A DNA stretch of 64,000 nt. Origin: Gerris lacustris (Eukaryota; Arthropoda; Insecta; Hemiptera; Gerridae). Below are positions 1-12,443 of this stretch, in pieces; positions within the stretch are counted from its first letter, which is position 1; each line of letters begins with the position of its first letter. The stretch spans positions 109,186,514-109,250,513 of the forward strand of contig OX578277.1 in assembly GCA_951217055.1 (NCBI GenBank), in the 5' to 3' direction. A program made the position numbers and the translations under genes. The notes under the pieces were generated by a model. That model saw only the letters and a program-made list of their open reading frames with translations, had not been told where the DNA came from and did not search any database.

Positions 1-320
1 TGGTCCAAGGAGGGGAACTTGTCAAAAAAAACCATTTAGAAGCAAAGGATAAAAAACAAAAATTTAAAAACAATAAAAGCTGTCAATACCCTTCTTATAA
101 ACAAATCCGTCACAACTTTTCACGTCTTTTCTCATTTTTGACAGCTTTCTTGTCATAATCATATGGTTGACGCCATCTAAGTCTACTTAGATCAAATAAC
201 GTCCAACTCAACTTGGATGTCCAAGTTGACTTTGATAACCTGTTTACACGATCCAAGTAGCGTCAAAATAGTGTCAAAACTGATTTGGTCCAAATCAACT
301 TGGATCGTGTAAACGCGGCT
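1..320. mobile_element. Harbinger-like MITE (family H), right part
   Basis: The segment ends CGTGTAAACGCGGCT followed by TTA. The same body (ACTTGGATGTCCAAGTTGAC and flanks) recurs at 2325-2463 and near 48000, where a full element has TAA on both sides. The left end lies outside the window. The GTTTACACG terminus and 3-bp TWA target fit PIF/Harbinger. Confidence 0.65.
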
Positions 321-321
321 T

Positions 322-629
322 TATAAAAATCTCAAATTTGAAACCCGTCAAAATGAAGATAATAAATATGGGATATGGCAAAAAAAAAATAAAATAGCTG
401 GCGGATTATTTCCGAACTAACTTTCCATACAGCAAAATTTGCTGAAAACCAATTATATTCTGCTGAAGGATGGCTAAAAGTATTAAAATAATGCATTGTC
501 ATCGTGTTCTGAGCTATGCTAAAAGTTTCAAATGTCTAGCTATTCGGGAAGTTAGTTATAAATCGATTGCCAGATTTGTACTGGACAAACAAACAAACAA
601 ACAAGAAAGCAAGCTAATAAAAACGTAGT
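322..629. mobile_element. MITE family A (ACGTAGT ends), copy 1
   Basis: About 300 bp, repeated at 24830-25130 in the same orientation, and at 44646-44960, 52928-53265 and 58625-58715 inverted. Complete copies end in short inverted ACTACGTTTTTA. The body carries GCAAATTTTGCTG and a variable (GTTT)n tract near one end. It is non-coding. Superfamily not assigned. Confidence 0.7.
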
Positions 630-1363
630 AAAATGAAGTTGGAAGGATTCTATAAATTGGTCCAAAAACTTATTACGACGAAACTTGAGTCCGACACAAT
701 TCTTCCAAAAATTAATAAGTAACATAATAACTCAGGTATTTTGTAATCTGTATTATCTTGATTTAGATTACATTATAACAGTTATTATTATTATTATATT
801 CTTTGAAGACTTTACACAATCAGCTCGAATTAAAGTAACTAATTCAAACAAGTTGTCAAGGACTAATGTGACAAATTAATAGATTAAATCTACTTTTAGA
901 TAAAGTAAAGGAACAGTATAAAAGAGGAGAAACTCTACAATTAGACTTGAATTGACATGTTTTTTATGACTTCCAGTTGTTGTAGCGATTTCTTCCTTTT
1001 AATTCAACAGATATTTTCATCCAAGGTTTTTTTTTTTTTCAAATGAAATCACTAATTTCCTTTTTTAAAATCTTGTATATTTCCCTAAAAAAACAAATTT
1101 GACTTGTAAAAGTCCGAATTATCTCTAATTCGTCTTCACTGACACAATAAAAACAAATCTTAAATTAGATATAAGACTAAACAAAGATTCTTTTATTATT
1201 ATTATTTAATTAACCTTGGTACAATATCACATTTAATTAAATATACTACTACATTAAGTACTTAGACTTGATTCTTTTTTTAAATACAAACTTCCTATCT
1301 TATAAAAAATGGTATTTAGATTAAGAATTAAAAAAAATATACTTCCTGACAAGTAGGTAGCTA

Positions 1364-1401
<38 letters not shown>

Positions 1402-1800
1402 AAAAAAATATGTGTCATTTATCAAATACTGAATAAGTTATCAAGCTGTTGAAACCGTTGAACAGATAGAAATATAATTACGCGTGAAGATTAAATTAGA
1501 TCATACTTGCTGGGAAATCCTTGCTTAAATTAATATGTTATAAGATAATTTGTTAATTTCATATGTTTGTGAACTACCGGCAAGTACCATTAAAATTCTT
1601 GCTAGACAAGGTTTCCTAGAAGTTATTTACATTTTAATAAAAATGTAAAGTTTTATAATGAAATTAAAATTGTATAATGCAATAAACACTTTGTGGGTCA
1701 TTTATATAATCGAGTAATGTCCCGAAGACACACCTCGAAATGATTTTTTATTGCTAAGTAAAGACAAACATATTTATGCCAGTAAAAATAAATGTTTTAT
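630..1800. other. AT-rich non-coding DNA
   Basis: No gene signal found. Contains a (TA)n microsatellite at about 1368-1398 and poly-T tracts. The short frame at 685-879 is low complexity and not credible. Confidence 0.6.
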
Positions 1801-1814
1801 AATAGTACATTACG

Positions 1815-1930
1815 CGTCTAGTGCAAAAAGTAGCATTTTGCATGCGAGTGTGGAGTTTGCACCCGAGTGACAGCGAGGTTAGTAAAACCACACGAGCAAA
1901 GCAAAATGCAGTTTTCGCACGAGTTGCGTA
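1815..1930. repeat. Imperfect inverted repeat with CGAGCAAAGC core
   Basis: GCATTTTGCATGCGAG near 1831 pairs with CACGAGCAAAGCAAAATGC near 1889. Frames on both strands here are shadows of the palindrome. Probably a small mobile element. Confidence 0.4.
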
Positions 1931-2184
1931 CCGTACTTTATCTACGATTGTGGATTTTAATAATAAATACAGAAAAAAATGTAATAAACTTCCTGTATGT
2001 AAGTTCATATTTCTCTTTTAATTAAGTTGATATTAATTCATTGAAATAATGATTTCGGGTTATTCTCCTCATTTTCGTCATACTCACTTAAATCACTTAT
2101 TGTATTTCACTAAAAAATCAATGTAAACAGTTACTTTAATTAAGCAATCAGCAAATTAGTTTTGTTAAATGTAAACAAACTCGC

Positions 2185-2261
2185 TAATCGTGCGTTAAGG
2201 CGAAGATTTCTTCCGCCCTAGAGCGGAAAAAAGAGGAATTCCTCACCTTATCGCACGATTA
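2185..2261. repeat. 77-bp hairpin element
   Basis: Starts TAATCGTGCG and ends CGCACGATTA; inside, TTCCGC and GCGGAA form a second paired segment around a CCTAGA loop. It would fold almost end to end. Unique in this window. Confidence 0.5.
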
Positions 2262-2324
2262 TGAAAGGCGCGTGCGCAATGAATACTGCTGCGAAAAGGT
2301 GGCGCCATGTTTGTTTTTATAAAC

Positions 2325-2463
2325 GTCTACTTAGATGGAACCCGTCCAACTCAACTTGGATGTTCAAGTTGACTTTGACACACTACTTACACGATCAAAA
2401 TAGCGTCATAGTAGAGTCAAAACTTACTTGATCCAAGTATACTTAAATCGTGTGAACCCGGCT
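2325..2463. mobile_element. Harbinger-like family H, right-end fragment
   Basis: Homologous to the segments ending at 320 and 48102. It ends CGTGTGAACCCGGCT. No matching left end found. Confidence 0.55.
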
Positions 2464-2785
2464 CTAACAATAAATTAAAACAATTAAATAACAGGATGAG
2501 ATCTACAGGTCTTTTCCTCTTAAGCCTTCACCTTGATCGGGATTGTGGATGGTTTCCCACAATATGATGAGTCAGTTCATTAGAGTAATACTGCATGACA
2601 ATGTTGTCTTAAAGACATATTTTAGTACCACAAACCACAGACATAAAGTGGTAATTTGAGACCATTGTGAAGCGTGCAGTTGCAATGGCAGCAGAGGATC
2701 CGATTCTGTTCTTTTTATCTGTGAATCACAGGCAGAACCCCAGATGGAAAAACCATTTTTGTTTGTAGTTACTGATTCCATTGGA

Positions 2786-3390
2786 GATTTATACAACGAA
2801 ACAGTCAAGTTCACATTTCTTCACAGTTTTACACGCTAACACTACTGCTTATTTATACAACGAAAGACTTAAGTGCTTAGATCTTATAAAAAAACCAAAA
2901 AAAAAACACTGATTCCATTGATCATTTAATCATTTATACAACGATACACTCAAGTGCTTAGATCTTATAAAAATAAACACTGATTTCATTGATAATTTAT
3001 ACAACGAAACATTCAAATTCACATCTCTTTACAGCTTTATACACTGACTCACTGCTTATTAATGAACGAAACAGTCAAATTCACATCTCTTTAGAGCTTT
3101 ATTCACTGACTCCACAGTTTATTAAAGAATGAAACAGTCAAATTCACATCTCTTTAGAGCTTTATTCACTGACTCCACAGTTTATTAAAGAATGAAACAG
3201 TCAAATTCACATCTCTTTAGAGCTTTATTCACTGACTCCACAGTTTATTAAAGAATGAAACAGTCAAATTCACATCTCTTTAGAGCTTTATTCACTGACT
3301 CCACAGTTTATTAAAGAATGACAGTCACATTGACATCTCTTTACAGCTTTATACCCTGACTCCACAGTTTATTATAAAACAATGACAATT
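2786..3390. repeat. 63-bp tandem repeat array
   Basis: The unit GAAACAGTCAAATTCACATC... starts at 3068, 3131, 3194 and 3257 with a period of exactly 63 bp, and a diverged unit follows at about 3320. Older, more diverged copies extend back to about 2786. Neighbouring units in the core are nearly identical, so they arose recently. Confidence 0.85.
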
Positions 3391-4152
3391 AATTTAAGAT
3401 TACTTCACATTTCACCTTTATACATAATTCCCCTTGAAGCTATTGCCTCAGATGATATATTGACTGCTTGTGGTTTAAAGCCAGTGTCGTATTAATAAAG
3501 CTAATGCTATTTTATATTTCTTTTATATTTTAATCATATAATTGGTATTATTTTATTTTTACAAGTTGGTTTTATGTTTTATACTAAAAAATAAATATGT
3601 TTACAGGAAATTATTACTCATGTATTCCCTGTAACGAGATCACTTTTATTATTTTTAAATGTAGATTACTTTTGTATTTACAAGCAATGTTGTAAGAGGA
3701 TGTCTATTGTATCAAAATAAGATTATGAACAGGATTAAAATTTTAATTATTTGAACACGTCGTAAATATATTTATTTTTTTTGCATATTAATAACTCATT
3801 TGTGTATATCTAACATGAAAGTGCCATGGAAATGCTAACCATGTCTTAACCAGTGGTTGTGTGTGTGTACATAATATATATACATGGGTGTCTAACTCTA
3901 TGGCGCAACTGCCCAGTTTGGCTTTGGCCTACCAATGGGCTTAAACAACTACACAGGGTGACAGGCGATTATGATAAAAAATAAATAGGGTGATTCTAAA
4001 CATCATTGGCTACAGAAAACATCATATAAGCCATGGGTCTATTCTCAACCGTTTTCCAAAAAAAGGTCAAATTTAATGATTTCTTTTAGGGTCGCTTACC
4101 TTTTCTCCTAAGAACACATATTTATCCAAAAGTTTTCAATTAAAAGTAATAT
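3391..4152. other. AT-rich non-coding DNA with a SINE-like remnant
   Basis: No gene. 3878-3960, on the minus strand, resembles 58870-58920 (GGCCAA...GTTGCGCCATAGAGTTAGA), suggesting a shared short interspersed repeat. Confidence 0.4.
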
Positions 4153-5430
4153 TTCTTCCGAGCTTACCGAAGGTAACGGAAGCTATGTGATCGTTCCGGA
4201 GAACGAAAAATTTTTAGGTCTCCGATTTCAAAAATTCCAAGACAGAAATCCGTTTCAGACATCAGGGAAACTTTTTTGGTTTCGTGTCTGTCTGTCGGTC
4301 TGTCGGTCGGTCTATCGTTCAATTTTTGCGAACCAACATATCTTAAAAACTACACGTTCAATTTTAATGCAATTTGGGTGGTAGGTCATAATTTGCCCAT
4401 TGTTGGTCCCATATAAGTTTCAACCTTCTGCGCCTATTTGTTTCTCTTTCACTTGCGCACAAACATACATTTATTTACACCTATAGCTTCAAAAGTACTT
4501 ATCTGGTTTGAATGAAACTTTTATAGTTTATCGAGATTAAAATGAAAACGTGGGAAACAATTAAACCAATTAGACAATAATGGTTTGTAAAATCATAAAA
4601 CCAATAAAGTACGTGGATAGGATGCGAGGAAGCTATGTGCCACACCAATTGGCAGACTATTTTAAAAAATAAACAAATAAATGAAATCAAGTTTTTTTTT
4701 AAATATAAGAATATAAATAAACTAATATACACTTAAATTTACATGGTTTTTATTTTTAAAACTTTACTGAAATAAAACTTTTATTTTTGTATTTTTTATA
4801 TCGATTTGAAGCTGAGATAAATCCCTTTAAGAAAAGTGTAATATAAAGTATTATAACGTTACACGTCGTGACAAAATACTCTGCCAATTAGAGTGGCACA
4901 TAGCTTCCTCACGTCCTATTTTTGTAAAATGATTATATGATTTTAAAACCTACTATTATGCAATCTATTTCATTTTTCCCCTTCTTTTAAATCTTTTTTT
5001 TAAATCTGTCGATTTTTTTTACATGTATTAAAGTATCAATTTAGCAAAATTTAAAGAGCGCAGATGGTATAAATTAATATTAATCAGGGGTTATCTGCGG
5101 GTTACTTTCGACGAACCATAAATATTTCATAAAAATCAGATTAGTACTTTTGAAAATATAGGTGTTAATAAATGTATGTTTGTGTGCATGTGGAAGAGAA
5201 ACAAATGAGTGTAGAATGTTAAAACTTTAACAATGGGCTAATTATGATCTACCATACAAATTTCAATAAAATCGGACGTGTTGTTTTTGAGATATATTGG
5301 TTCGCAAACATTGAGCGACAGACAGACACGGAACCAAAAATGTTCCCTGATGTCTGAAACAGATATAAAATATTTTCGTTCTTCAGAACGATCACATAGC
5401 TTCTGTTACCTTTGGTAAGCTCGGAAGCAA
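4153..5430. mobile_element. Fold-back element family 1 with GTCY microsatellite, full copy
   Basis: Begins CTTCCGAGCTTACCGAAGG and ends with its inverse. The arms (about 300 bp) carry GTCTGTCTGTCGG tracts, AACCAACATAT and the GGTCCCATATAAGTTTCAAC block. Partial copies lie at 8050-8380, 9942-10530, 20678-20798 and 21808-21990. The internal GTCY tract recalls mini-me-type elements. No transposase. Confidence 0.75.
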
Positions 5431-5434
5431 TATA

Positions 5435-6298
5435 CAGGGTGTTTCACGATAAATGTTACAAACTTCGGGAGGTGATTCTACACCCCAAAAGCAACAAAAA
5501 ATTTCCTCTTGACCCCTGTCCGATTCTCAAGTATAAGGGAGTTATTTCGGTTATTATTATTTGAAAACTACTATTTTTTTTTTTTTCATTTTTTCAACGT
5601 TTCAAGTTTAAATTTCCACCACTTCTACTAAACCAATTTTCCTGGCCAACAAATTCGGTGGTGTTTTGGGCGTGTTTTAGTGTCAAATTTGGAATCTCAC
5701 GTTCAAACCGTTCGAAAGTTATCGCGGGAAATGCGTGTGGATTGCTGGTTTGTAACCCTGCTCTAGCTTCCACGTTCTGCCTCTACCGCACGTTTTTTCG
5801 CGTTCTAACTTGAATTTCTCTACCAAATTTTAACGGAATCACGAAGTGATTCCGTAGAGTATATCGTTGGAAAGCTTATTAAAAGAGGAAGTTTTGGTGA
5901 AATTTGCCAGGCTAAAGCTGAAGAATTGTTTTTGCTTCAAACACAAATAACATTTTCCGAATTTTAGAAACTAAATTTTATTTCCAATTTCGATTGTATT
6001 AAAATGATAAGAAATGTATTTAGAAACTTTTAAGGTTATCATTCTTATTGGAAATTTAATGAGCTTTTCAATGGTTGTTTCAAATTTGCTTTAGGACCAA
6101 CAGTTTGGGAGTTTTCTTCATTTTTATGAAGAAAACTCGTGTTTTACAGAAAAATCAGAAAAACCGAAATAACTCCCTTATACTTGAGAATCGGACAGGG
6201 GTCAAGACGAAATTTTTGTTGCTTTTGGGGTGTAGAATCACCTCCCGAAGTTTTATTTGATTTATAGTTTTTTATGAACATTTATCGTGAAACACCCG
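5435..6298. mobile_element. Mariner-like MITE with TA target, CAGGGTGTTTC ends
   Basis: The left end CAGGGTGTTTCACGATAAAT is inverted at the right end as ATTTATCGTGAAACACCCG, with TA on both sides. The inverted arms continue for about 140 bp (AACTCCCTTATACTTGAG). Non-coding; it abuts the end of the preceding fold-back element. Confidence 0.75.
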
Positions 6299-6339
6299 TA
6301 TAACACTTGTGGAAAGTAGTAAATTTATCATGCCATTTT

Positions 6340-6985
6340 TAGGTTTCTGTACGAAGTACGAAGAGAAACCTTATGTAACAGCTATGTCTGTCTGTCCGTT
6401 GGCCTGTTTCAATTCATAAACTGCTATAGCTAGGAACATGAAATTCGGCACACAGGTGCATCTTGGCATTTGTGACAACTGAACACTTTTGAAGTTTTCC
6501 CACTTAATACTTCCAAGATGGCGGCCAATTTGGCGTGCGACTAAAAAAAGTGTTTAGTCACCATGACATGTTATACATCAATTTACGTGAAGCTCGCCTT
6601 ACTTGTTTAAATAGCTTGACTTAGCTATTGACGTCAATGGTCAATGATCCAGTTAACTTGTAAGGATATTTTAATACGGTTTCTCAAATACATAAAACAC
6701 TCTCACAGTTTCTAACGCTAATTAGTCATTAGCAATTATTTATAACACTAAACGATTAAGAGTTCAATGAATTCTAACGTTGAACACATTAATTAGCGCA
6801 CGTGTAGTTTAACCCTCATAATGAAGGTTACACAATGCATACAGGTTATAGTGGAGCACTTAACATATAATATAAAAGGTTAAATAATACTAGCCCATAA
6901 AAAACCAAGTTTTGTTTATTATAAATCCTTTATATTTTTAGATTTTGGTTGTGAGGGTAAATATTGGTATTATTTCATTTTAATT
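6340..6985. other. Repeat-like DNA with GTCTGTCTGTCC tract
   Basis: 6345-6550 has GAAGTACGAAGAGAAACC, then GTCTGTCTGTCC and a GAACATGAAATTCGGCAC block, the same layout as other GTCY-bearing repeats here. No gene. Confidence 0.4.
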
Positions 6986-7165
6986 TTAAATAATTAAATA
7001 AAAATGTATTAATTAGTGAAACTTAATTAATTAATTTGTTAGAATGTTTTTGTATTGGTAGAGAGTCGATATGCCAAGATTCAGCTTGATTGGATGACTG
7101 GAAGAGGGTTAACTCGCCCTCAAAAGATTTTATATACCTAACCAATTAATTAATTAATTAATACA
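6986..7165. repeat. Inverted TTAATTAATTAA-rich repeat
   Basis: ATTAATTAATTT near 7020 is answered by AATTAATTAATTAATTAATA near 7145. AT-rich and non-coding. Confidence 0.5.
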
Positions 7166-7220
7166 TTTTTATTACTTTTTTTAAAAAAATTTAATTATAC
7201 CATTCATTTTTAAAAATATA

Positions 7221-7265
7221 ATTGAAGCGAGCGTAAGCGAGCTTCTTACATTCAACGAAATATGC

Positions 7266-7304
<39 letters not shown>

Positions 7305-7997
7305 GTGTAACGTTTACGTGTCCGACGATAACTTGAGTAAAAGTTGACCGATTAAGTTGAAATTTAGTATACATCTTCCTTTTACTAATACTCAGGCTAA
7401 GTTCGTTGGACAGCGTGAACCGTCCAAGAGTTCACGCGCAATGCTCGCGTAAACGTGAGCTTCAAATTTAAAATTAGAATTTCAGGACGGGAAAAAATTC
7501 TATCACCACCTATTCTATGAGACGAATATTTTTTTCAAATAACATTTTTTAGTAAAACCAACAACGACACTGCTATGAATTAATAAAGATCGCTAAAACT
7601 ATTAAAGCGGACCTAAACGTTTAAAATAGAGAAAACAACCTTTTTACCAATATATTACGTTCTAACGTAACGATTTTAATAAAACTTCATTTACATCGTC
7701 TAACGTACAATTGAAACAAGTATGTAAAATTTCAACGTGATACAAGCAGTAGTATTTGAGTAATGAAGTGATACATTTATAATAATAATATAAAAGCTAT
7801 TACGGGTGGTTGATTCTTATAGTGTATAGGTTTGTTTAGGAAGTAAAGCTTTGTACCGAGTACCCCCACTCTACCTCTCACTACCCTCTTCCACTTAACT
7901 TTATTTATGACATTCATCATGATTAATAAATTTCAATATTCAGTATTTTATTGCAATACGCTCGCTTCAATGATAGAGCCACGCGATGCCTAGTTAA
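7221..7997. mobile_element. Element family 2 (GAAGCGAGCGTA ends), full copy
   Basis: Starts AATTGAAGCGAGCGTA, has a (TCTG)n tract at 7268-7302, and ends TACGCTCGCTTCAAT followed by a conserved GATAGAGCCACGCGATGCCTAG tail. Homologous copies: 8862-9490, 12000-12305, 22400-22855 and 31994-32776. Two copies end in CTAG followed by T, which would suit a Helitron 3' end, but no Helitron 5' end was found. Confidence 0.7.
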
Positions 7998-8049
7998 TTA
8001 AGCTTGTGTTACTATACTGTTTGTTCTACAATACTGTATATTTAAAAAC

Positions 8050-8380
8050 TTTAAAAAAATGATTGAGTATTTTTGAAGCTATAGGTGTAAATTAATGTAT
8101 GTTTGTGCGCATGTGGAAGAGAAACAAATGAGCGTAGAAAGTTGAAACTTATATGGGACCAACAGTGGGCTACTCATGACCTACCACCTAAATGTCATTA
8201 AAATTGGACGTGCAGTTTTTAAGATACGTTGGTTCGCAAAAATTGAACGACAGACCGACAGACAGACACGGAACCTAAAATGATCCCTGATGTCTGAAAC
8301 GGATTTCTGTGTGACCTAAAAATTTTTCGTTTTTCAGAACGATCACATAGCTTCCGTTACCTTCGGTAAGCTCGGAAGCA
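8050..8380. mobile_element. Family 1 fold-back element, one arm
   Basis: Carries ATGGGACCAACAGTGGGC, (GACA)n and ends CCTTCGGTAAGCTCGGAAGC, the family 1 terminus. Only one arm is present. Confidence 0.65.
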
Positions 8381-8861
8381 AAAGGTATAAAAGTAAAGGG
8401 TGGTTGCTCGGGTTCGAATCCATTTGAGAGGAGTTATTTTTATAGTAAGTTTTTAGAAAATGTTTAATTATAATTTTAAATGTAACTACGAAAACATTAT
8501 ACAATGGAAAACACAACAAAGTAATTATGTAACTACTCGCATATGAAAAAAGTTAGTACGACTTGTATTGAACCAATTTTTTTTATGTTATTAAAAATGT
8601 AAATTGTTTTCAAGAAATGTTAATTATGATTTAATTTTAATTCCTTGGAGCATGAAATTGGGGAAAATTAAACTTGAAAGAACTAAAAGCCAGTCGAATT
8701 AGACAATAACAACAACAACGAAAATACAGAATAAAAGAATATTTTTTGGTAAAATTACTTCTTTTTGTGAAAGAATGACGTAAAAGGAACGAATACTGTT
8801 CCGAAGAATCGATCGAAAACTAGATAATTATCGAAGTTGAGGTTGTTTCATTACTATCTTG

Positions 8862-9490
8862 ACTTAAACGCGTGGCTCTATCATTGCAGCGAGCGTATAG
8901 CAATAAAATACTGAATATTAAGAAATTTATTTATCATGATGAATACCATAGTTGAAGATAAGTGGAAGAGGGTAATGTGGGGATACTTGTTACAAAACTC
9001 TCCTTCCTAGATAAACCTATATAACTACACGCTTATAATAAGAATCTTAACCACCCGCAGTAGCATTTATACTATTATTGTAAATGTATCACTTCACTAC
9101 TCGAAAACCTCTGCTTGTATCAAGTTTACATTTTACATGCCTGTTTCAATTGTACTTTAGATGATGTGTATCAAGTTTAATTAAAATCGTTACGTTAGCG
9201 TTAGAACGTAAGATATCGGTAAAAAACCTTTTTTTTCTCTACTTTAAACGTTTAGGTCCGCTTTAATTGTTTTAACGATCTTAAATACTTAATAGCGGTG
9301 TCGCTGTTGGTTTTACTAAAAAATGTTATTTGAAAAAAATGTTTGTCTCATCGAATAGGTGATGATAGAATCCTTTCTCGTCTTGAAATTCCAATTTTAC
9401 ATTTGAAGCTCACGTTTACGTGAGCGTTGCGCGTGAACTCTTGGACGAATCACGCTGTCCAACGAACTTAGCCTTCCATTACTAAGAATG
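8862..9490. mobile_element. Family 2 element, truncated, inverted
   Basis: CGTGGCTCTATCATTGCAGCGAGCG start, then the family body in reverse to the GTTCACGCGCAA block. The GTCY end is lost. Confidence 0.6.
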
Positions 9491-9515
9491 TAATACTCTC
9501 CAAATCGTAGGATGG

Positions 9516-9541
9516 ACTCTCTCTCTCTCTCTCTCTCTCTC
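9516..9541. repeat. (CT)n microsatellite
   Basis: Thirteen uninterrupted CT units. Confidence 0.9.
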
Positions 9542-9654
9542 TATTGCAGGTCTTTGAATAATTAATCTCGAGTAACACTGGACCACGACTTGTTTTGCTT
9601 TGAGTTTGTTGACAATTCATCTCAAACTAACTCTTACCTAAGATTCCATGTTTT

Positions 9655-9885
9655 ATCTGCATAGCGGGAGTAGATATAATATTGTATGCAACAAGGCAGC
9701 AAAGGAAACATTTCTGCCTCGTTTATTCATTGCCTCAGCTTCGCCTCTGCAGTCAAATAGGTAAATTACCATAGGCAGTTAATTATCATAGCCTGTCCTC
9801 GCCTTCGGCTCGGAAGCTAATCTAATCACTCGTCAGTAAAATTCCATTTTGCTGCCTAGTTACATAAATAACTATTATGACATTT
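9655..9885 (+). mobile_element. Family E element, module 2 only
   Basis: GTATGCAACAAGGCAGCAAAGG to TTTTGCTGCCTAGTTACATAAATAACTATT, matching the right modules at 21580-21807 and 26985-27196. Confidence 0.6.
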
Positions 9886-9941
9886 TTCGTGGGTTACATG
9901 TTTGAATGTTCCATGAGTCAAATAAGTGTTGTTTCTTTCTT

Positions 9942-10530
9942 GCTTCTGAGCTTACCGAAGGTAACTGAAGCTATGTGATCGTTCTGAAGAACAAAAACAT
10001 TTATAGCTCCAATTTCAAAAATTCCAAAACAGAACTCTGTTTTAGACATCAGGGATCATTTGTGGTTCCATGCCTGTTTTTCGGTCTGTCGTTCAATTTT
10101 TGCGAACCAAAATATTTAAAAACCAATTTTAATGAAATTTGGGTGGTAGGTCATGAGTTAGTCCAATGTTGGTCCCATATAAGTTTCAACCTTCTGCGCT
10201 CATTTGTTTCTCTTTTACATGCGCACAAACATACATTAATTTGCACCTATAGCTTCAAAAGTACTTTTCTCATTTGTATGAAACTTCTATAGTTTATCGA
10301 AAGTAGCCCGCATATAGCCCCAGATTACTTTGAACCGTCTGCACTCTTTAACTTTTGCTTATTTGATACTTTAATTCAAGTAAAAAATCAAAACAATACT
10401 GACAGATTAAACTAACGGGGGAAACAATTAAACAAATTAGACAATAATGGCTTACTTAAGCATAAAATCAATAAAGTACGTGATAGGATGCGAGGAAGCT
10501 ATGTGCCACACCAATTGGTAGTCTATTTTT
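9942..10530. mobile_element. Family 1 fold-back element, one arm plus core
   Basis: Starts TGCTTCTGAGCTTACCGAAGG and runs through the GTTGGTCCCATATAAG block to GATGCGAGGAAGCTATGTG, a core also seen at about 4615-4640. Confidence 0.65.
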
Positions 10531-10609
10531 AAATGTTTATATATCTGTCTGTTGTTCGTAGTCTGAATTGTGCGCAGACGCGTTATGACAATTTGATAAA
10601 ATAAGGTTC

Positions 10610-11231
10610 ATCTCCAGTAGGGAGAAAAAGGTTTTGATTTTGAATTAGTTTAGAGGGACTAAAACAGGTCTTTTCATCCCTGAACTCAAAAAGTAGGGAG
10701 AAAAAGTAAAAGTAGGGCGAAAAAGTAAAGTAGGGCAAATAAGTAAAGATTGCAACTTAATTATTTTATAAATAGTAGAAAATGTAATGAAGTTGTTGAA
10801 ATCAGGTTGGTGGCACTGCGCTTTTTTGACCATGTTTATCTTTGTTTATAACCTGCATCTAAATAACCTTCTATTTGAGTTTAATTACAATTCTTATTTG
10901 TTTTTAATATTGAATCTCTTATATCTGCTATTAAAAGTGCTAATAATTATTGTTATTTATTAAAATAATAAATTAAAACTGTGCAATGGACGAAAATGTG
11001 TATTTTCATTCTACTGGAGATAAAATATTGTATGTACCTCGTGAGTAAAGTGCCATTATTCTTCTCGCGATAATTATCTTCCTCGGCTGCGCCTCGGGAG
11101 TTAAAGAGTCTAATTCCCTCGGCTTCGCCTCGGGATTTAGGGACCATGGTTCCTTCGGCTTCGCCTTAAGAACAAACTTTTTCGCTCAGGGAATAATGGC
11201 TTACTTTACTCCCTAGGTGGATAAATAACTA
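10610..11231 (+). mobile_element. Family F two-module element, copy 1
   Basis: Starts ATCTCCAGTAGGGAGAAAA. Repeated AAGTAGGG(A/C)GAAAAAG motifs follow; then the inverse TACTGGAGATAAAATATTG; then module 2 with GGCTTCGCCTCGGG blocks; then ACTTTACTCCCTAG and ATAAATAACTATT. Copies at 30790-31373 and 54953-55650 are in the other orientation. Non-coding. Confidence 0.65.
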
Positions 11232-11999
11232 TTGTTTGTCTATTTAAATACGAATTTAATTTTATAAGTAGTTATTTGGGGAAAATTTGAATGATAAAAA
11301 TATAATTTTTCTGCTGGAAAGGAAACTGAAATTTATACAACCACCTGTTGAACACTTTATAAGTAAGTTTGAATATAAATGAATTGAAGGTATAATTAAA
11401 TTTAAATTTCATATTTCAATGTATATGAGAAATTTCTGTTGCATTTTATCGGCATGATTTGTTTCACAATGGAATAAACTCAAGCTTTCTTTACTGCGCA
11501 ATTTTTCTTACTATTAATTATATCTGTCTGCTTTTTCCATCTCTTCTATAGAAATGAAAGAACATTTTCTTGATGCTATATATTTGTGTATTTTCCTTCT
11601 TTGCGGTGAATCGCAATAGTTTAACCTTGATGTCTATAGTAATATGTTAATATCAACTTTCCTTTTTCACCGATGTATCAAGTTACAAGGAAACCGTATA
11701 CAATAACAATAACAATAACAATAATAATAATAATTCCATTGACTGCCTGAATAGAATATTTATATTAACTATATACCAGGTATTAACATTATAATATGCA
11801 AATAGAGTTGGTTTTATCACAATAATTTGATAATTTAACATAAAATGAACTTTTAAAATAACGTGATTTGACCGTTATTAACAATTAATAAATAAACAAA
11901 CAATAATTACATTATAAGAGCAATAAAACAAACTTTAATATTTTACAAAGCGCACTAAATTACGTATATTAACCTATAACTTTCAATCATATTTATTGA
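11232..11999. other. AT-rich non-coding DNA
   Basis: Contains an (AAT/AAC)n tract at about 11698-11733. No gene or named repeat recognised. Confidence 0.6.
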
Positions 12000-12305
12000 A
12001 AAATGTCATTTGTAAAAATTGTCTCATCGAATAGGTGATGATTGAATTTTTCCCGTCCTGAAATTCCAATTTTAAATTTGAAGCTCACGTTTACGCGAGC
12101 ATTGCGCGCGAACTCTTGGACGGATCACGCTGTTCAACGAACTTAGCCTGAGTATTAGTAAAAGAAAGATGTATACCAAATTTCAACTAAATCGGTCAAC
12201 TTTTACTCAAGTTATCGTCGGACACGTAAACGTTAAACACAGACAGACAGACAGACAAGATGCATATTTCATTGAATTTAAGAAGCGTAAGCGAGCTTCT
12301 TAATA
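12000..12305. mobile_element. Family 2 element, partial, inverted
   Basis: Contains the TTGAAGCTCACGTTTACGCG block, (CAGA)n and ends AAGCGTAAGCGAGCTTCTTA. Confidence 0.6.
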
Positions 12306-12443
12306 ACCATTCTTGGCTTCGAACCATTCTTGGGCTTCGATGACCACTCTGTTCTCGAGGGGCTCGAGGGCAGAGGGGGGGCACCAGCTTGGTTGGAATG
12401 AATGTGTCTGAGCTTAAGATGTAGAGGAGGAGATAGAGGTTAG

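Noticed and set aside
1754..2021. Two overlapping frames of 66-84 residues on opposite strands
   Set aside because: Both arise from an imperfect palindrome and AT-rich DNA; no domain.
7221..7997. Family 2 as a Helitron
   Set aside because: CTAG followed by T at one end fits, but no TC start, no clear 3' hairpin and no Rep/helicase remnant; left unassigned.
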